The notes under the pieces: generated by a model
What the model was told of the DNA's origin: nothing
The model's database searches: none
What the model saw: the letters and a program-made list of their open reading frames with translations, nothing else
Shown: piece by piece, positions 1 to 12,500 of the stretch
Position numbering within the stretch: position 1 is the stretch's first letter
How the letters are laid out: the number at the start of each line of letters is the position of its first letter
Program-made: the position numbers and the translations under genes
NCBI GenBank assembly: GCA_933228675.1
Contig: OW121744.1
Coordinates: 101,286,622-101,350,621 of the forward strand
Length of the DNA stretch: 64,000 bases
Reading direction: 5' to 3'
Origin: Stomorhina lunata
Lineage: Eukaryota > Arthropoda > Insecta > Diptera > Rhiniidae

Positions 1-2
1 TG

Positions 3-188
3 TGGATTCTTTTTAATGGTCCAGAAATAGGGACAGCTGATAGAGGTATTTGTAGATATTCTCAGGAAGTTTATTTAGCTTCAGAATTTAGGTATTTTGA
101 CGAAAAATGTGTAAAAGACGGAAACCACTCATATAAGGAAAATATCTACTTATTGTCGTGTACCAGGTCGTGGCCAGACCTGAAATAA
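3..188 (+). CDS. Partial 3'-terminal exon of an unrecognised protein
   Basis: A frame is open from the window edge for 61 codons and ends at TAA (186-188). The peptide begins WILFNGPEIG, has three Cys (in GICRYS, EKCVKD and LSCTRS) and ends RSWPDLK. Its composition is mixed and protein-like, unlike the Lys/Phe/Ile runs that the satellites encode, and no stop in 61 codons is unlikely in DNA this AT-rich. AATAAA follows 36 bases after the stop, as expected for a terminal exon. I recognise no domain, signal peptide or membrane segment. It lies about 300 bp before a mariner relic and is separate from it. It could instead be the end of a transposon ORF; the upstream sequence is needed to decide. 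Confidence 0.45.
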   Translation, partial: WILFNGPEIGTADRGICRYSQEVYLASEFRYFDEKCVKDGNHSYKENIYLLSCTRSWPDLK

Positions 189-223
189 TAGAACTTTGTC
201 TCTAAAAATATATATATTTTGTT

Positions 224-229
224 AATAAA
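224..229 (+). promoter_or_regulatory. Candidate polyadenylation signal
   Basis: AATAAA lies 36 bases after the stop of the left-edge frame. The motif is common by chance in AT-rich DNA, so the support is its position. Confidence 0.3.
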
Positions 230-488
230 TATCACCTTTACATTAACCTTTAAGAGCAATTATAGCCATAATGTAAAGGTTTAGCGAAGTCCACCGGATT
301 TTGACTAGTTTACTTTATATTAATCCGAAATTGATTATTTTTCCTCGTAGTTATTAATTTATGTTTTATTTATTTGTCGTTTAATTTGTTCCTGAATAAT
401 ATTCACGTTTTACTTAATTTTTAATATTTTATTTTTATAATAACTTTAATTTACATTTTATTAACACTGAAGTGCCCATGGCAGGAAA
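230..488. other. AT-rich spacer
   Basis: No open frame of note or repeat structure was seen between the presumed 3' end and the mariner relic. Confidence 0.5.
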
Positions 489-618
489 TACGAGGGCAGA
501 TTAATAAGTCCATGTCTGTGAAATTGGAAAAAATGGAAAAAACCCATAGTTCATAACAAAACTATGTTCTATAAGTGATGCATCCATCCATTTCCATGTC
601 AAAGAAGAAGACTCGGAG

Positions 619-837
619 TTGCTATGTGACCTTATAATCACGAAATATGTCAAAGGTTCTGACGCTCAGTTGAGGTCTATACATCAAAAAACTCGCGATA
701 TGATTTTAGCTGATCGGAGACTAAAAGTTGGAGAGATTGTGGAGACCATAAGCATTACATTTGGCTCAGTGGTTTCCTCTTTTAATGATATCTTGGGTAT
801 GTACTACGCTTTTGCTCGCAATCAAACACAAATTTAA
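619..837 (+). pseudogene. Mariner transposase fragment (N-terminal DNA-binding region)
   Basis: Residues about 21-67 of this frame match the second helix-turn-helix region of mariner transposases: ADRRLKVGEI (family form ADRRxKVREI), then an FGSVVSSFND stretch (family form HGSVVSILND), then LGM and an FAR that corresponds to the family's ARWVP. The WVP that should follow is absent and the frame ends soon after. The DDE/D catalytic domain is gone. The first 20 or so residues do not look like mariner, and the ATG at 619 is probably accidental. Not expected to be functional. Confidence 0.75.
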
Positions 838-914
838 AGTTTCACAATTTCGTTAAATTTTTTTGGCGTTGTTCAATAGCAATAGGAAAGAGTTTTTTCA
901 ACGTTTTGTAACCA

Positions 915-956
915 TGGTCTCCGGTGTGTTGTAGGAGACCAACACACCGGAGACCA
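915..956. repeat. Perfect 16-bp inverted repeat with 10-nt loop inside the mariner relic
   Basis: The arm at 915-930 (TGGTCTCCGGTGTGTT) is the exact reverse complement of 941-956, separated by GTAGGAGACC. The arms are far more GC-rich than their surroundings. The loop repeats GGAGACC of the right arm, which suggests a templated duplication. Confidence 0.9.
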
Positions 957-1133
957 GAAAATTTGGAATTATCAAGTTCATTCGGCGACAAAGAATGCAA
1001 AGTTGGTTTTGTTAGAAAATAAAGTCTAAGGACAGTTTTTTGGGATATACTTGGCATAATCCATCTTCAGAAGGATTAAAAAAAAACAAATGTTTCATTC
1101 AAAAAGTCATGGACTTATTGACCAACCCTCGTA

Positions 1134-1510
1134 TATTTAAATACATGTAATGTTTTAAATTAAATGGACAATTCTTTATTATCGGCGTATTTTTGCCTTG
1201 TGCAACTTAATTATTAAATCATTTTATTTATAATTATTTTTGGGGTTATAATAAATAAAGCTGTTAATTAAATTTGTTATTGTTAAGTTGTACGATTCAA
1301 TAACTTTAATTGGAATTATTGGGTTTAAAATATGAAATTTAAAAATAAATTAAGTGCTAAAGTGGCTTAAGGTTGGTTAGTGTAGGTAAATTAAGAGAAT
1401 TCCAATAATATATTGAATTTTTTTAAGAATTTGGGGAAAGCTTTAGAACAGTATTGCCCAAACTCAGACATTACTAGTATATAATCGTATTAGTAATATT
1501 GACGAAAATA
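1134..1510. other. AT-rich spacer
   Basis: Nothing recognised between the mariner relic and the R1 flank module. Confidence 0.5.
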
Positions 1511-1626
1511 GGCAGTCCATATCACCAGGAGCCGAAGACTTTTTGGTATTTTCGTAAATATCACGATCATTTGTGAAACTCGTGAAAGTGAGTATTAAAA
1601 CCATTTAGTTGAGATTTGGATGTAAA
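1511..1626 (+). repeat. Array-flank module, copy A
   Basis: Non-tandem sequence abutting R1. It shares ordered blocks with copies B, C and D: GCCGAAGACTTTTT, then ATATCACGATCAT, then GAAACTCGTG, then GAGTATTAAAA and AGTTGAGA. The satellite starts within a few bases of its end. See the findings for the compound-element interpretation. Confidence 0.8.
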
Positions 1627-1629
1627 CAA

Positions 1630-4395
1630 CAAAAAAAATTTTCTGTAGGAAAATTTTTGATAAAATAATTTTTTGTAGAAAATTTTTGATTAAAAAAATT
1701 TTTAATAAAAAAATTTTATATCGAAAAATTTTTGATAAGAAAATTTTCTTTAGAAACATTTTTGATAAGAAAATTTTCTTTAGAAACATTTTTGATAAAA
1801 AAATTTGTTATAGAAAAATTTTTGATAAAAAAATTTTGTACAGAAAATTTTTTGTAAAAAAATTTTCGATAGAAAATTTTCTTTTAAAAAAATTTTCGAT
1901 AGAAAATTTTTTGAAAAAAAATTTTCGATAGAAAATTTTTTGTAAAAAAATTTTCTATCGTAATATTTTTGATTAAAAAATTTTCAATAGAAAAATTTTT
2001 GATAAAAAAATTTTCTATAGAAAAAAGAAGACAAAGAAATTTTCTATAGAAAAATTTTTGATCAAAAAACTTTCTATAGAAAAATTTTTGAAAAATTTTT
2101 TATCGAAAATTTTCCATAAAAACAGTTTGATAAAAAAGTTTTTTATAAAAAAATTTTTGATAAAAAAATTTTCTATAGAAAAATGTTTGATAAAAAAATT
2201 TTCTATAGAAAAATTTTAGATAAAAAAATTTTCTAGAGAAAAATTTTTGACAAAAAAATTTTCTATACAAAAATTTTTCACAAAAAAATTTTCTACAGAA
2301 ACATTTTTGTATAAAGAAATTTTTTATAAAAAACTTTTTGATAAAAATTTTCATTAAATAATTTTCTATCGAAATTTTTTTTTTCTATAGAGATATTTTC
2401 AATCAAAAAATTGTTGATGAAAAAATTTTCTATCGAAATATTTTTGATAAAAAAATTTTCAATAGAAAAATTTTTTTTTGTAAAAAAATTTTTGACAGTA
2501 AAAATTTTTGATTAAAAATATTTTCAATAGAAAAATTTTTGATAAAAAAAAAAATTTCAATAGAAAAATTTTTGATAAAAAAATTTTCAATAGAAAAATT
2601 TTTGATAAAAAAATTTTCTATGAAAAATGAAGATAAAGAAATTTTCTATAGAAAAGTTTTTGATAAAAAAAAATTTCTATAGACAAATTTTTGGTAAAAA
2701 AATTGTATATAGAAAATTTTTTGATAAAAAAATTTTCTGTAGAAAAATTTTTGATAAAAAAATTTTCTATAGAAATATTGTTGATAAAAAAAATTTTTAA
2801 TGGAAAATTTTTTGTTAAATAATTTTCGATAGGAAAATTTTTTGATAAAATAATTTTCAATAGAAAAATTTTTGATAAAAAAATTTTCTATAGAAAAAAA
2901 TAAGATAAAGAAATTTTCTATAGAATTTCTTTTTGGTAAAAAAATTGTCTATAGAAAAATGGTTAATAAAAATATTTTCTATAGAAAAATGTTTGATAAA
3001 ACAATTTTCTATAGAAAAATTGTTGATAAAAAAATTTTCAATAAAAAATTTGAAAAAAATTTTCGATAGAAAAATTTTTGATAAAAAAATGTTTGATAAA
3101 AAAATTTTCTATAGAAAAATTTTTGATAAAAAAATTTTCTATAGAAAAAAGAAGATAAAAAAATTTTCTATAGAAAAATTTTTGATAAAAAAAATTTCTA
3201 TAAAAAAATTTTTGATAAAAAAATTGTCTATAGAATAATTTTTGATAAAAAAATTTTCTATAGAATAAATATTAATAAAAAATTTTCTATAGAAAAATTG
3301 CTGATAACATTTTAGTAAACCTTTGAAAATTTTCGTATAAAAATATTGAAATGTTGAAAGTTTTCCTATAAAAATAGTAAAATTTTAAAAAGTTTCTGTA
3401 ATTCCTGTAGAAATAGTAAAATTTTGAAAATTTTCTTATAAAAATAGTAAAATTTTGAAAGTTGTTCTATATAAATAGTGAAATTTTTGCTATAGAAAAA
3501 TTTTTGATAAAAAAATTTCCTATAGGAAAATTTAAAAATTTTCTATAGAAATATTATTGACAAAGAAATATTTTTGATAAAAAATTTCCTATAGGAAAAT
3601 TTTTATTAAAAAAATTTTCTATAGAAAAATTTTTGATAACAGAAATTTTCTATAGAAAAATTTTTGATAAAAAATTCATAAAAAAAATGTCTATGGAAAA
3701 ATTTTCTATAGAAAAATTTTTGATGAAAAATTTTCTATAGAAAAAATTTTGATAAAAAAATTTTAAACAGAAAATTTTTCAATAAATTTTTCTAAGAAAA
3801 ATTTTTTAATAAATTTTTGTAAGAAACATTTTTGATAAAAAATTTTCTAAAGAAAATTAATTATGAAAAAATTTTCTATAGAAAATTTTTTTTTGGTAAT
3901 AAAATTTTCTATACAAAGAATTTTTGATAAAAAAAATTATTTATGAAAAAATTTTCTATAGAAAAATTTTTGATAAAAAAATATCTATGGAAAAATTTTC
4001 TTTAGAAAAATTTCTGATTAAAAAATGTTCTATAGAAAAGTTTTTGATTAAAAAATGTTTTATAGAAATATTTTTGATTAAAAAATCTTCTATAGAAATT
4101 AGGGATAAAAAAAAATTTCGAAAGAAAAATTTTTGATTGTAAAATTTTCCATGGAAAATCTTTGATAAAAAAATTATCTATGGAAAAATTTTTTATAGAA
4201 AAAATAATTGATAAAAGAATTGCCTATAGAAAAATTTTTGATAAAAAAAATTTTCTGCAGAAACATTTTCGATAAAAAAATTTTGAATAGAAAATTTTTG
4301 GATAAAAAAATTTACAGAAAAATTTTTTAAAAAAAATATTTCTATAGAAAAATTTTTGATAAAAAAATTTTTGAAAATAATTTTCTTTAGATTTT
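1630..4395 (+). repeat. Satellite R1 (about 30-31 bp unit, TTTTCTATAGAAAA core)
   Basis: About 90 degenerate units. Each joins the palindromic core TTTTCTATAGAAAA to a TTTTTGATAAAAAAA segment. Units vary by single-base changes and A/T-run slippage, more than in R12. Between about 3300 and 3480 the units switch to the R2 type (AAAATAGTAAAATTTT) and then back. R10 is the same subfamily in reverse. Confidence 0.9.
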
Positions 4396-4404
4396 TTTTT
4401 TTAA

Positions 4405-4475
4405 ATATAGTAGACAACTTTTTCTTCTTTCTCTGCCTACGATATTTTTGTTTTGTTCTATTTGTGCCTACATCT
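4405..4475 (+). repeat. Array 3'-flank module, copy 1
   Basis: Immediately after R1. It shares GTAGACAACT and TTTGTTTTGTTCT, in the same order, with the sequence right after R14 (59345-59400). Confidence 0.6.
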
Positions 4476-4485
4476 GATTCTAAGA

Positions 4486-4629
4486 CAGTCATCTCCAAAA
4501 ACCCGCCCACGGTCACTTAGAAGAAATACTAACAAATAAATGATTCTCTTATATACACTATCTGTGTGAGAAATATGCGTTAGAGTAAAAGAGTATAAGC
4601 GCCCATGGTCAGGTTTTTGGAGAAGACTG
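4486..4629. repeat. Short inverted repeat pair beyond R1
   Basis: CAGTCATCTCCAAAAACC (4486-4503) matches the reverse complement of 4612-4629 at 17 of 18 bases. A direct repeat CGCCCAYGGTCA sits next to each arm (4504-4515 and 4600-4611). This may be a small MITE or the outer end of the compound element. Confidence 0.6.
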
Positions 4630-4635
4630 CTTTGG

Positions 4636-5411
4636 AATATAGTTTGTATTAGCTACCTTAAATTACCTTAATTAACATGAATAACATTAAACTTATTAAC
4701 TATTGAATTTAAACCAAATTAATACTTGTGTTGATTTAATACAAATAATTTTTTAACTCTAACCATTTCCTATGAATTCGGTTTTACAAATGTCAATTAA
4801 ATATTCTACTTATTTAAACTTGATTACTTTTATGGACTACAAAATATGTATATACGAATGTATTTTAAATACAAATTAGGGGTTTGGTTTTGCTGGTTGA
4901 GTTTTTGAAAATTTTCTGGAATTTTAATATATGGCTTTTAATATAAAATTTAAACATGATGAAAAACCCAAGGACACACTGTCCAAACAGAAAATATATA
5001 ATTAATATAAAACTATTTGTTTTAAATAATTGAACAGATGTCTATATCATTAATACCAGATATAACCACAATTCCAATTATTCATACAGATATACCTACG
5101 AATACGTATGAAAATGAGCAGGTGAAGAAAAAAATTGCTGGAAAATGTTAACAAATACTTTTATTGTATGAGACAAAAAAAAAAGTTTCAATTATATAAA
5201 ATTTTGTGAAAAATATTATATAATGAAGCGTAAAGAGAAAAATATTAAAAGAAAGAAAACAATTTTGTAATTTTTTTCAATTTAATAAAAATTGGCATAC
5301 AATGGTTATGAAAAAGTTTTTTTTTTAAATGAATTAAGTTGATGTTTCTTTTGTCAAATAAATTAATAATACGGATCATAGTAAAAAGGTCAGTTTTATA
5401 AGAAAAAAGAA
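4636..5411. other. AT-rich spacer
   Basis: No gene-like frame. Short A and T runs only. Confidence 0.5.
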
Positions 5412-8095
5412 AAATCCTTTAAAAATAGTAAAATTTTAAAAATGTTCCTTTAAAATAGTATAATTTTGGAAAATTTTCTATGAAAATTGTAAAATTTTGG
5501 AAAATTTTCTACAAAAATAATAAAATTTTTAAAATTTTTCTATTTAAAAAGTAAAATTTTGAAAACTTTCCTATAAAAAGTTTAAAATTTTTAAAATTTG
5601 CTATAAAAATAGTAAAATTTTTTTAATTTTCTTATAAAAATAGTAAAATTTTGAAAATTTTTCTATAAAAATATTAAAATTTTGAAAATTTTCCCTTAAA
5701 AATAAAATTTTGAAATTTTTCGCATAAAAATTGTAAAATTTTGAAAATTTTCTTATAAAAATAGTAAAATTTTCAAAAAGTTCCTACAAGAATTGTAAAA
5801 TTTTGATAATTTTTCCATAAAAATAGTAAAATTTTCAAAATTTTACAATTAAAAGAGTACAATTTTAAAAATTTTTCTGTAAAAATAGTAAAATTTTGAA
5901 AATTTTCCTATAAAAATAGAAAAATATTCAAAATTTTCCTACAAAAATAGTAAAATTTTGAAAATTTTCCTATAAAACTGTAAAACTTTGAAAATTTTCC
6001 TATAAAAATAGTAAAATTTTGAAAATTTTCCTATAAAATTAGTAATATTTTAAAAATTTTCCTATAAAAATGGTAAAATTTTGAAAATTTTCCTATAAAA
6101 GTAGTAAAATTTTGGAAACTTTCCTATAAAAATAGTGAAATTTTGAAAATTTTCCTATAAAAATGGTAAAATTTTGAAAATTTTCCTATAAAATAGTAAA
6201 AGTTTGAAAATTTTTCTATAAAAATAGTAAAATTTTGAAAATTTTCCTATAAAAATTGTAAAATTTTGAAAATTTTCCTATAAAAATAGTGAAATTTTGA
6301 AAATTTTCCTATAAAAATGGTAAAAGTTTGAAAATTTTTCTATAAAAATAGTAAAATTTTGAAAATTTTCCTATAAAAATATTAAAATTTTGAAAATTTT
6401 CCTATAAAATTAGTAATATTTTTAAAATTTTTCAATAAAAATAGCAAAATTTTGAAAAATTTCCTATAAAAATAGTAAAATTTTTTTATAGTAAATTTTT
6501 TAAAATTTTCCTATAAAAATAGTGAAACTTTGAAAATTTTCCTATAAAAATAGAAAAATTTTGAAAATTTTCCTATAAAAATAGAAAAATTTTGAAAATT
6601 TTGTTATAAAAATAGTAAAATTTTGAAAATTTTTCGATAAAAATAGTAAAACTTTGAAAATTTTCCTATAAAAATAGTAACATTTTGAAAATTTTTCTAT
6701 AAAAATAGTAAATTTTTTAAAATTTTCCTATAAAAATAGTGAAACTTTGAAAATTTTCCTATAAAAATAGAAAAATTTTGAAAATTTTCCTATAAAAATA
6801 GTAAAATTTTGAAAATTTTGTTATAAAAATAGTAAAATTTTGAAAATTTTGCTACTAAAATAGTAAAATTTTGAAAATTTTTCTATAAAAATGGTAAAAT
6901 TTTGAAAATTTTCCTATAAAAATAGCAAATTTTTTAAAATCTTTGTATCAAAATAGTAAAATTTTTAAAATGTTCCTATAAAAATAGTAAAATTTTGAAA
7001 ATTTTCCTATAAAAATAGTAAAATTTTGAAAATTTTCCTATAAAAATAGTAAAATTGTGAAAATGTTCCTATAAAAATAGTAAAATTTTGAAAATGTTCC
7101 TATAAAAATAGTAAAATTCTGAAAATATTCCTATAAAAATAGTAAAATGTTGAAAATTTTCCTATAAAAATAGTAAAATTTTGAAAATTTTCCTATAAAA
7201 ATAGTAAAATTTTGAAAATTTTCCTATAAATATAGTAAAATTTTGAAAATTTTCCTATAAAAATAGTAAAATTTTGAAAATTTTCCCATAAAAATAGTAA
7301 AATTTTGAAAATTTTCCTATAAAAATAGTAAAATTAAAAAATAAAAATAAAAATAGTAAAATTTTGAAAATTTTCCTATAAAAATAGTAAAATTTTGAAA
7401 ATTTTCCTATAAAAATAGTAAAATTTTGAAAATTTTCCTATAAAAATAGTAAAATTTTGAAAATTTTCCTTTAAAAATAGTAAAATTTTGAAAATGTTCC
7501 TATAAAAATAGTAAAATTTTGAAAATTTTCCTATAAAAATAGTTAAATTTTGAAAATTTTCCTATAATATTTTTATATTAATATTTTACTATTTGTAAAA
7601 TTTTGAAAATTTTCCTATAAAAATAGTAAAATTTTGAAAATTTTCCTATAAAAATAGTAAAATTTTGAAAATTTTCCTATAAAAATAGTAAAATTTTGAA
7701 AATTTTCCTATAAAAATAGTAAAATTTTGAAAATTTTCCTATAAAAATAGTAAAATTTTGAAAATTTTCCTATAAAAATAGTAAAATTTTGAAAATTTTC
7801 CTATAAAAATAGTAAAATTTTGAAAATTTTCCTATAAAAATAGTAAAATTTTGAAAATTTTCCTATAAAAATAGTAAAATTTTGAAAATTTTTCTATAAA
7901 AATAGTAAAATTTTGAAAATTTTCCTTTAAAAATAGTAAAATTTTGAAAATTTTGTTATAAAAATAGTAAAATTTTGAAAATTTTCCGATAAAAATAGTA
8001 AAACTTTAAAAATTTTCCTAGCAAAATAGAAAAATTTTGAAAATTTTCCTTTAACAATAGTAAAATTTTCCTACAAAAAAGTAAAATTTTTAAAA
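5412..8095 (+). repeat. Satellite R2 (31-bp unit, CTATAAAAATAG core)
   Basis: About 86 units built from CTATAAAAATAG, TAAAATTTTG and AAAATTTTCC. The left edge is degenerate. The interior from about 7000 to 7920 is nearly uniform, the usual pattern of a satellite homogenised at its centre. A short scrambled or inverted patch lies at about 7560-7595. Confidence 0.95.
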
Positions 8096-9539
8096 TATCT
8101 TTGGAAAACTTAGAAAGTGATATGTGTACCTATAATTATACCCTCTACTATAATACCACACAAAAGTCCAATTGTTTTTCTGACCTGATGATGCTGTTGG
8201 CTGCATCCACAATTAGAAAGAAGCGAAGAAAATTGTACAATAGATAAACTACAACAACAGCAACAAAACACAAACAAATTCAAACTTTAAATGATGGATG
8301 GGAGTAGACCAGATATAGCTAAACACTTCCTTTTAATTTCATCTTTTACTAAAACAATAACATCTCATACAAATAACAACAAAAGTTAAAAAAAAGCTTA
8401 AATGAATGGAATTGTTTTGGTAAATGCAATAAAATTTGGTGTCTGTCGGAATTGTTTTAGTTTCTTTTCTTGTTTTATTTCCTTTTTTTCCAGCTTAACT
8501 TTATTTAATTTCTATTTCATTTCGCTTCCTTTTAGTCTACATTGTTTTCCATGAATTTTCTGCTAATGCTGTAAATTATCAAGTGGTCGGTCATAATGAA
8601 TTTGGTTTATGAGGAAGGAAGTGGAAGTTGGTCGATGCTGTTGTATGTATTTTGTTGTTGTATGTTATGATGGTGCATTTTAAGCCACTAGCACAAATAT
8701 GTCAAAATATGTATGTAATTTGTTAAAAATGAAAATGAAAATTATAATTAAGTTGGTCTTGGCAAAACTTGAATACCGGGAAAATTTTACGCAAAAAGAT
8801 TTTTAGTTAAGATAATTATTTATCTAAGCCATAAAAGGATTTAAAACTGGAGCAGCAAATGTATTTTTACAAGGAAAAGTGTTATGACAAATATAGGAAA
8901 CTCATATATTTTGTAAGAAATTTCAAGTTTTTAGTTTTTCGTAATCATTTCCTTGTTTATATCATAGTCTAGCCATAGGCTAGTCATAGTCGCAACAAAT
9001 CTGTCGTGACATCTTATAAGAAGTCATATCTGTCTGTCTATAAGGTGCAATTTTCAACTTATGAAAACGTTTGTTCGACGATTGGATTCTTAGAATTCCG
9101 TAAACGCCAATTAAATGGTGTAATACCTTTGATTGAATTTATAAACTATAGTTTTGCTAATTTTAAATTATCAAAAAAATCTTTCGAATTTTTGTTCAAA
9201 ACGACATGATATCCAAACAAATTCACAAAACAAAAAAAACATAGCTTCACCATGAAAAATCTGCATGTCCAATCATGTTTATTTCAATAATGAATGTCTT
9301 GCAATTAACTACCAATATATTTCAAAAAATTTACAAACAACAACTAGCGAAAAAATTGGACAATTATTTATTCAGATGCTGCAAATAAATAATGTTAACA
9401 GAAAACCAGTGATAAAAAACATACTTTTCAGTTTTCGCAATTTGGTGGTAGAAAATGTAAAAATTCTGAAAAAGGACTAAAACATTAAACAAAATGAAGA
9501 GCCTTTTAAATAATAAAATAAAGGGTATATAAAAAAAAT
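8096..9539. other. AT-rich spacer without a supported gene
   Basis: Moderately complex intron-like sequence. Two open frames at 9006-9209 and 9265-9480 (+) encode no recognisable domain and are not called as genes. Confidence 0.5.
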
Positions 9540-12500
9540 TAAATTTTTCTATAAAATTAGTAAACTTTTCAAAATTTTCTTTTAAAAATAGAATAATTTT
9601 GAAAATTTTCCTATATACCTAAATAAAATTTTAAAAATTTTCCTTAACAAAATGGTTCAACTTTGAATATCTACCTATAAAATAGTAAAATTTTTAAAAA
9701 ATTCCTATCAAAATAGAATAATTTTGAAAATTTTCCTAAAAAAATAGTAAAATTTTAAAAATTTTTCTATGAAAATAGAAAAATTTTGAAAATTTTTCTA
9801 AAAAAATAGAAAAATTTTAAAAATTGTTCTATAAAAATAGAAAGATTTTGAAAATTTTTCTATGAAAATAGAAACATTTTGAAACTTTTTCTATAAAAAT
9901 AGCAACATTTTTCTATAAAAATAGAAAAATTTTGAAAATTTTTCTATAAAAATAGAAAAATTTTGAAAATTTTTCTATAAAAATAGAAAAATTTTGAAAA
10001 TTTTTCTATGAAAATAGAAAGATTTTGAAAACTTTTCTATGAAAATAGAAACATTTTGAATCTTTTTCTATAAAAATAGAAAAATTTTGAAAATTTTTCT
10101 ATAAAAATAGAAAAATTTTGAAAATTTTTCAATAAAAAAAAATTTTGAAAATTTTTCTATAAAAATAGAAAAATTTTGAAAATTTTTCTATAAAAATAGA
10201 AAAATTTTGAAAATTTTTCTATAAAAATAGAAAAATTTTGAAAATTTTTCTATAAAAATAGAAAAATTTTGAAAATTTTTCTATAAAAATAGAAAAATTT
10301 TGAAAATTTTTCTATAAAAATAGAAAATATTTGAAAATTTTTCTATAAAAATAGAAAAATTTTGAAAATTTTTCTATAAAAATAGTAAAATTTTGAAAAT
10401 TTTCCTATAAAAATAAAAAAATTTTGAAAATTTTCCTATAAAAATAAAAAAATTTTGAAAATTTTCCTATAAAAATAAAAAAAATTTGAAAATTTTCCTA
10501 TAAAAATAGTAAAATTTTGAAAATTTTCCTATAAAAATAGTAAAATTTTGAAAATTTTCCTATAAAAATAGTAAAATTTTGAAAATTTTCCTATAAAAAT
10601 AGTAAAATTTTGAAAATTTTCCTATAAAAATAGTAAAATTTTGAAAATTTTCCTATAAAAATAGTAAAATTTTGAAAATTTTCCTATAAAAATAGTAGAA
10701 GTTTTAAAATTTTCCTATAAAAATAGTAAAATTTTGAAAATTTTTCTATAAAAATAGTAAAATTTTGAAAATTTTTCTATAAAAATAGTAAAATTTCGAA
10801 AATTTTCTTATAAAAATAGTAAAATTTTGATAATTTTACTATAAAAATAGTAAAATTTTAAAAATTGTCATAAAAAAATAGTAAAATTTTGAAAATTTTC
10901 CTATAAAAATAGTAAAATTTTGAAAATTTTCCTATAAAAATAGTAAAATTTTGAAAATTTTCCTATAAAAATAGTAAAATTTTGAAAATTTTCCTATAAA
11001 AATAGAAAAATTTTGAAAATTTTTCTATAAAAATAGAAAAATTTTGATAATTTTTCTATAAAAATAGCAAAATTTTGAAAATTTTTCTATAAAAATAGAA
11101 AAATTTTGAAAATTTTTCTATAAAAATAGAAAAATTTTGGAAATTTTTCTATAAAAATAGAAAGATTTTGATAATTTTTCTATAAAAATAGAAAAATTTT
11201 GAAAATTTTTTTATAAAAATAGAAAAATTTTGAAAATTTTTCTATAAAAATAGAAAAATTTTGAAAATTTTTCTATAAAAATAGAAAAATTTTGAAAATT
11301 TTTCTATAAAAAAAGAAAAATTTTGAAAATTTTTCTATAAAAATAGAAAAATTTTGAAAATTTTTCTATAAAAACAGAAAAATTTTGAAAATTTTTCTAT
11401 AAAAACAGAAAAATTTTGAAAATTTTTCTATAAAAATAAAAAAATTTTGAAAATTTTTCTATAAAAATAAAAAAATTTTGAAAATTTTTCTATAATAATA
11501 GAAAAATTTTGAAAGTTTTCCGAAAAAAATAGTTAATTTTTTTTTCTATTAAAATAGAAAAATTTTGAAAATTTTCTTTAAAAAATTTTTTTTTGAAAAT
11601 ATTCCTATAAAAATAGAAAAATTTTGAAAATTATCCTATAAAAATAGAAAAATTTTTGAAATTTCTCTAAAAAAATTTAAAAATTGTGAAAATTTTTCTA
11701 TAAAAATAGAAAAATTTTGAAAGTTTTGCTATAAAAATAGAAAAATTTTGAAAATTTTTCTACAAAAAAAAGAACAATTTGGAAAATTTTATGATAAAAA
11801 TAGTATTTTCAAAATTTTCTTAGAAAAATAAAAAAATTAAAAAATTTTCCTATAAAAAATAGTAAAACTTTAAAAGTTTCCTTTAAAAATAAAAAAAAAA
11901 ATAAAAATTTTCTTATAAAAATAGAAAAACTTTGAAAATTTCACCATAAAAATAGAAAAATTTTTTAAATTTTTCTAGAAAAATAGAAAAATTTTAAGAA
12001 TTTTTCTATTAAAATAGAAAAATTTTGAAAATTTTCTTAAAAAAAAAATTTTGAAAATATTCCTATAAAAATAGTAAAAAGTATTTTGAAAATTTTCGTA
12101 AAATTAGTAATTTTTAAGTAATTTTTAAAATTTACCTATAAAAATATATATATTTAAAAAGTATCCCAAAAAAATAGTAAAACTTTGAAAATTTTTCTTT
12201 AAAGTAGAAAAATTTTGAAAAATTTCCCATAAAATAGAAAAACGTTGAAAATATTCCTAAAAATAAAGAACATTTTTGAATATTTTCCTGTAAAAATAGA
12301 CAAATTTTGAAAAACTTCCTATAAAATTTCAAAAATTTGTCTATAAGAATAGTAAATTTTTGAAAATTTTCCTATGATAGTAAAATTTTGAAAATTTTCC
12401 TATAAAAATAGTAAAATTTTGAATATTTTCATATAAAAATAGTACAATTTTGAAAATTTTTCTGTAAAAATAGTAAAACTTTTCTGTAAAAATAGTATAA

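Larger units (their letters stand above)
489..1133 (+). mobile_element. Internally deleted mariner-family element
   Basis: Both ends read inward from a TA dinucleotide (489-490 and 1132-1133), as expected for mariner target duplication. The left end begins CGAGGGCAGATTAATAAGTC. The right end, reverse complemented, begins CGAGGGTTGGTCAATAAGTC, so the terminal inverted repeats match at most of their first 24 bases, including AATAAGTCCATG. The body is only 641 bp against about 1.3 kb for a full mariner, and holds one recognisable transposase fragment. It is a dead copy. The end sequence and transposase fragment fit the mellifera/cecropia side of the family, judged from memory. Confidence 0.85.

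Noticed and set aside
842..1057. 71-codon minus-strand frame in the mariner relic
   Set aside because: Antisense to the element and created by the hairpin region; not mariner-like.
1595..4516. Many Lys/Phe/Ile-rich open frames with repeated KKFSIEKF-like text in the R1 region
   Set aside because: They are translations of a 30-31 bp satellite. The reading frame survives only while units happen to be multiples of three, and they occur on both strands.
9006..9480. Two plus-strand frames of 67 and 71 codons
   Set aside because: No recognisable domain, no splice context that joins them, and composition expected from AT-rich DNA.
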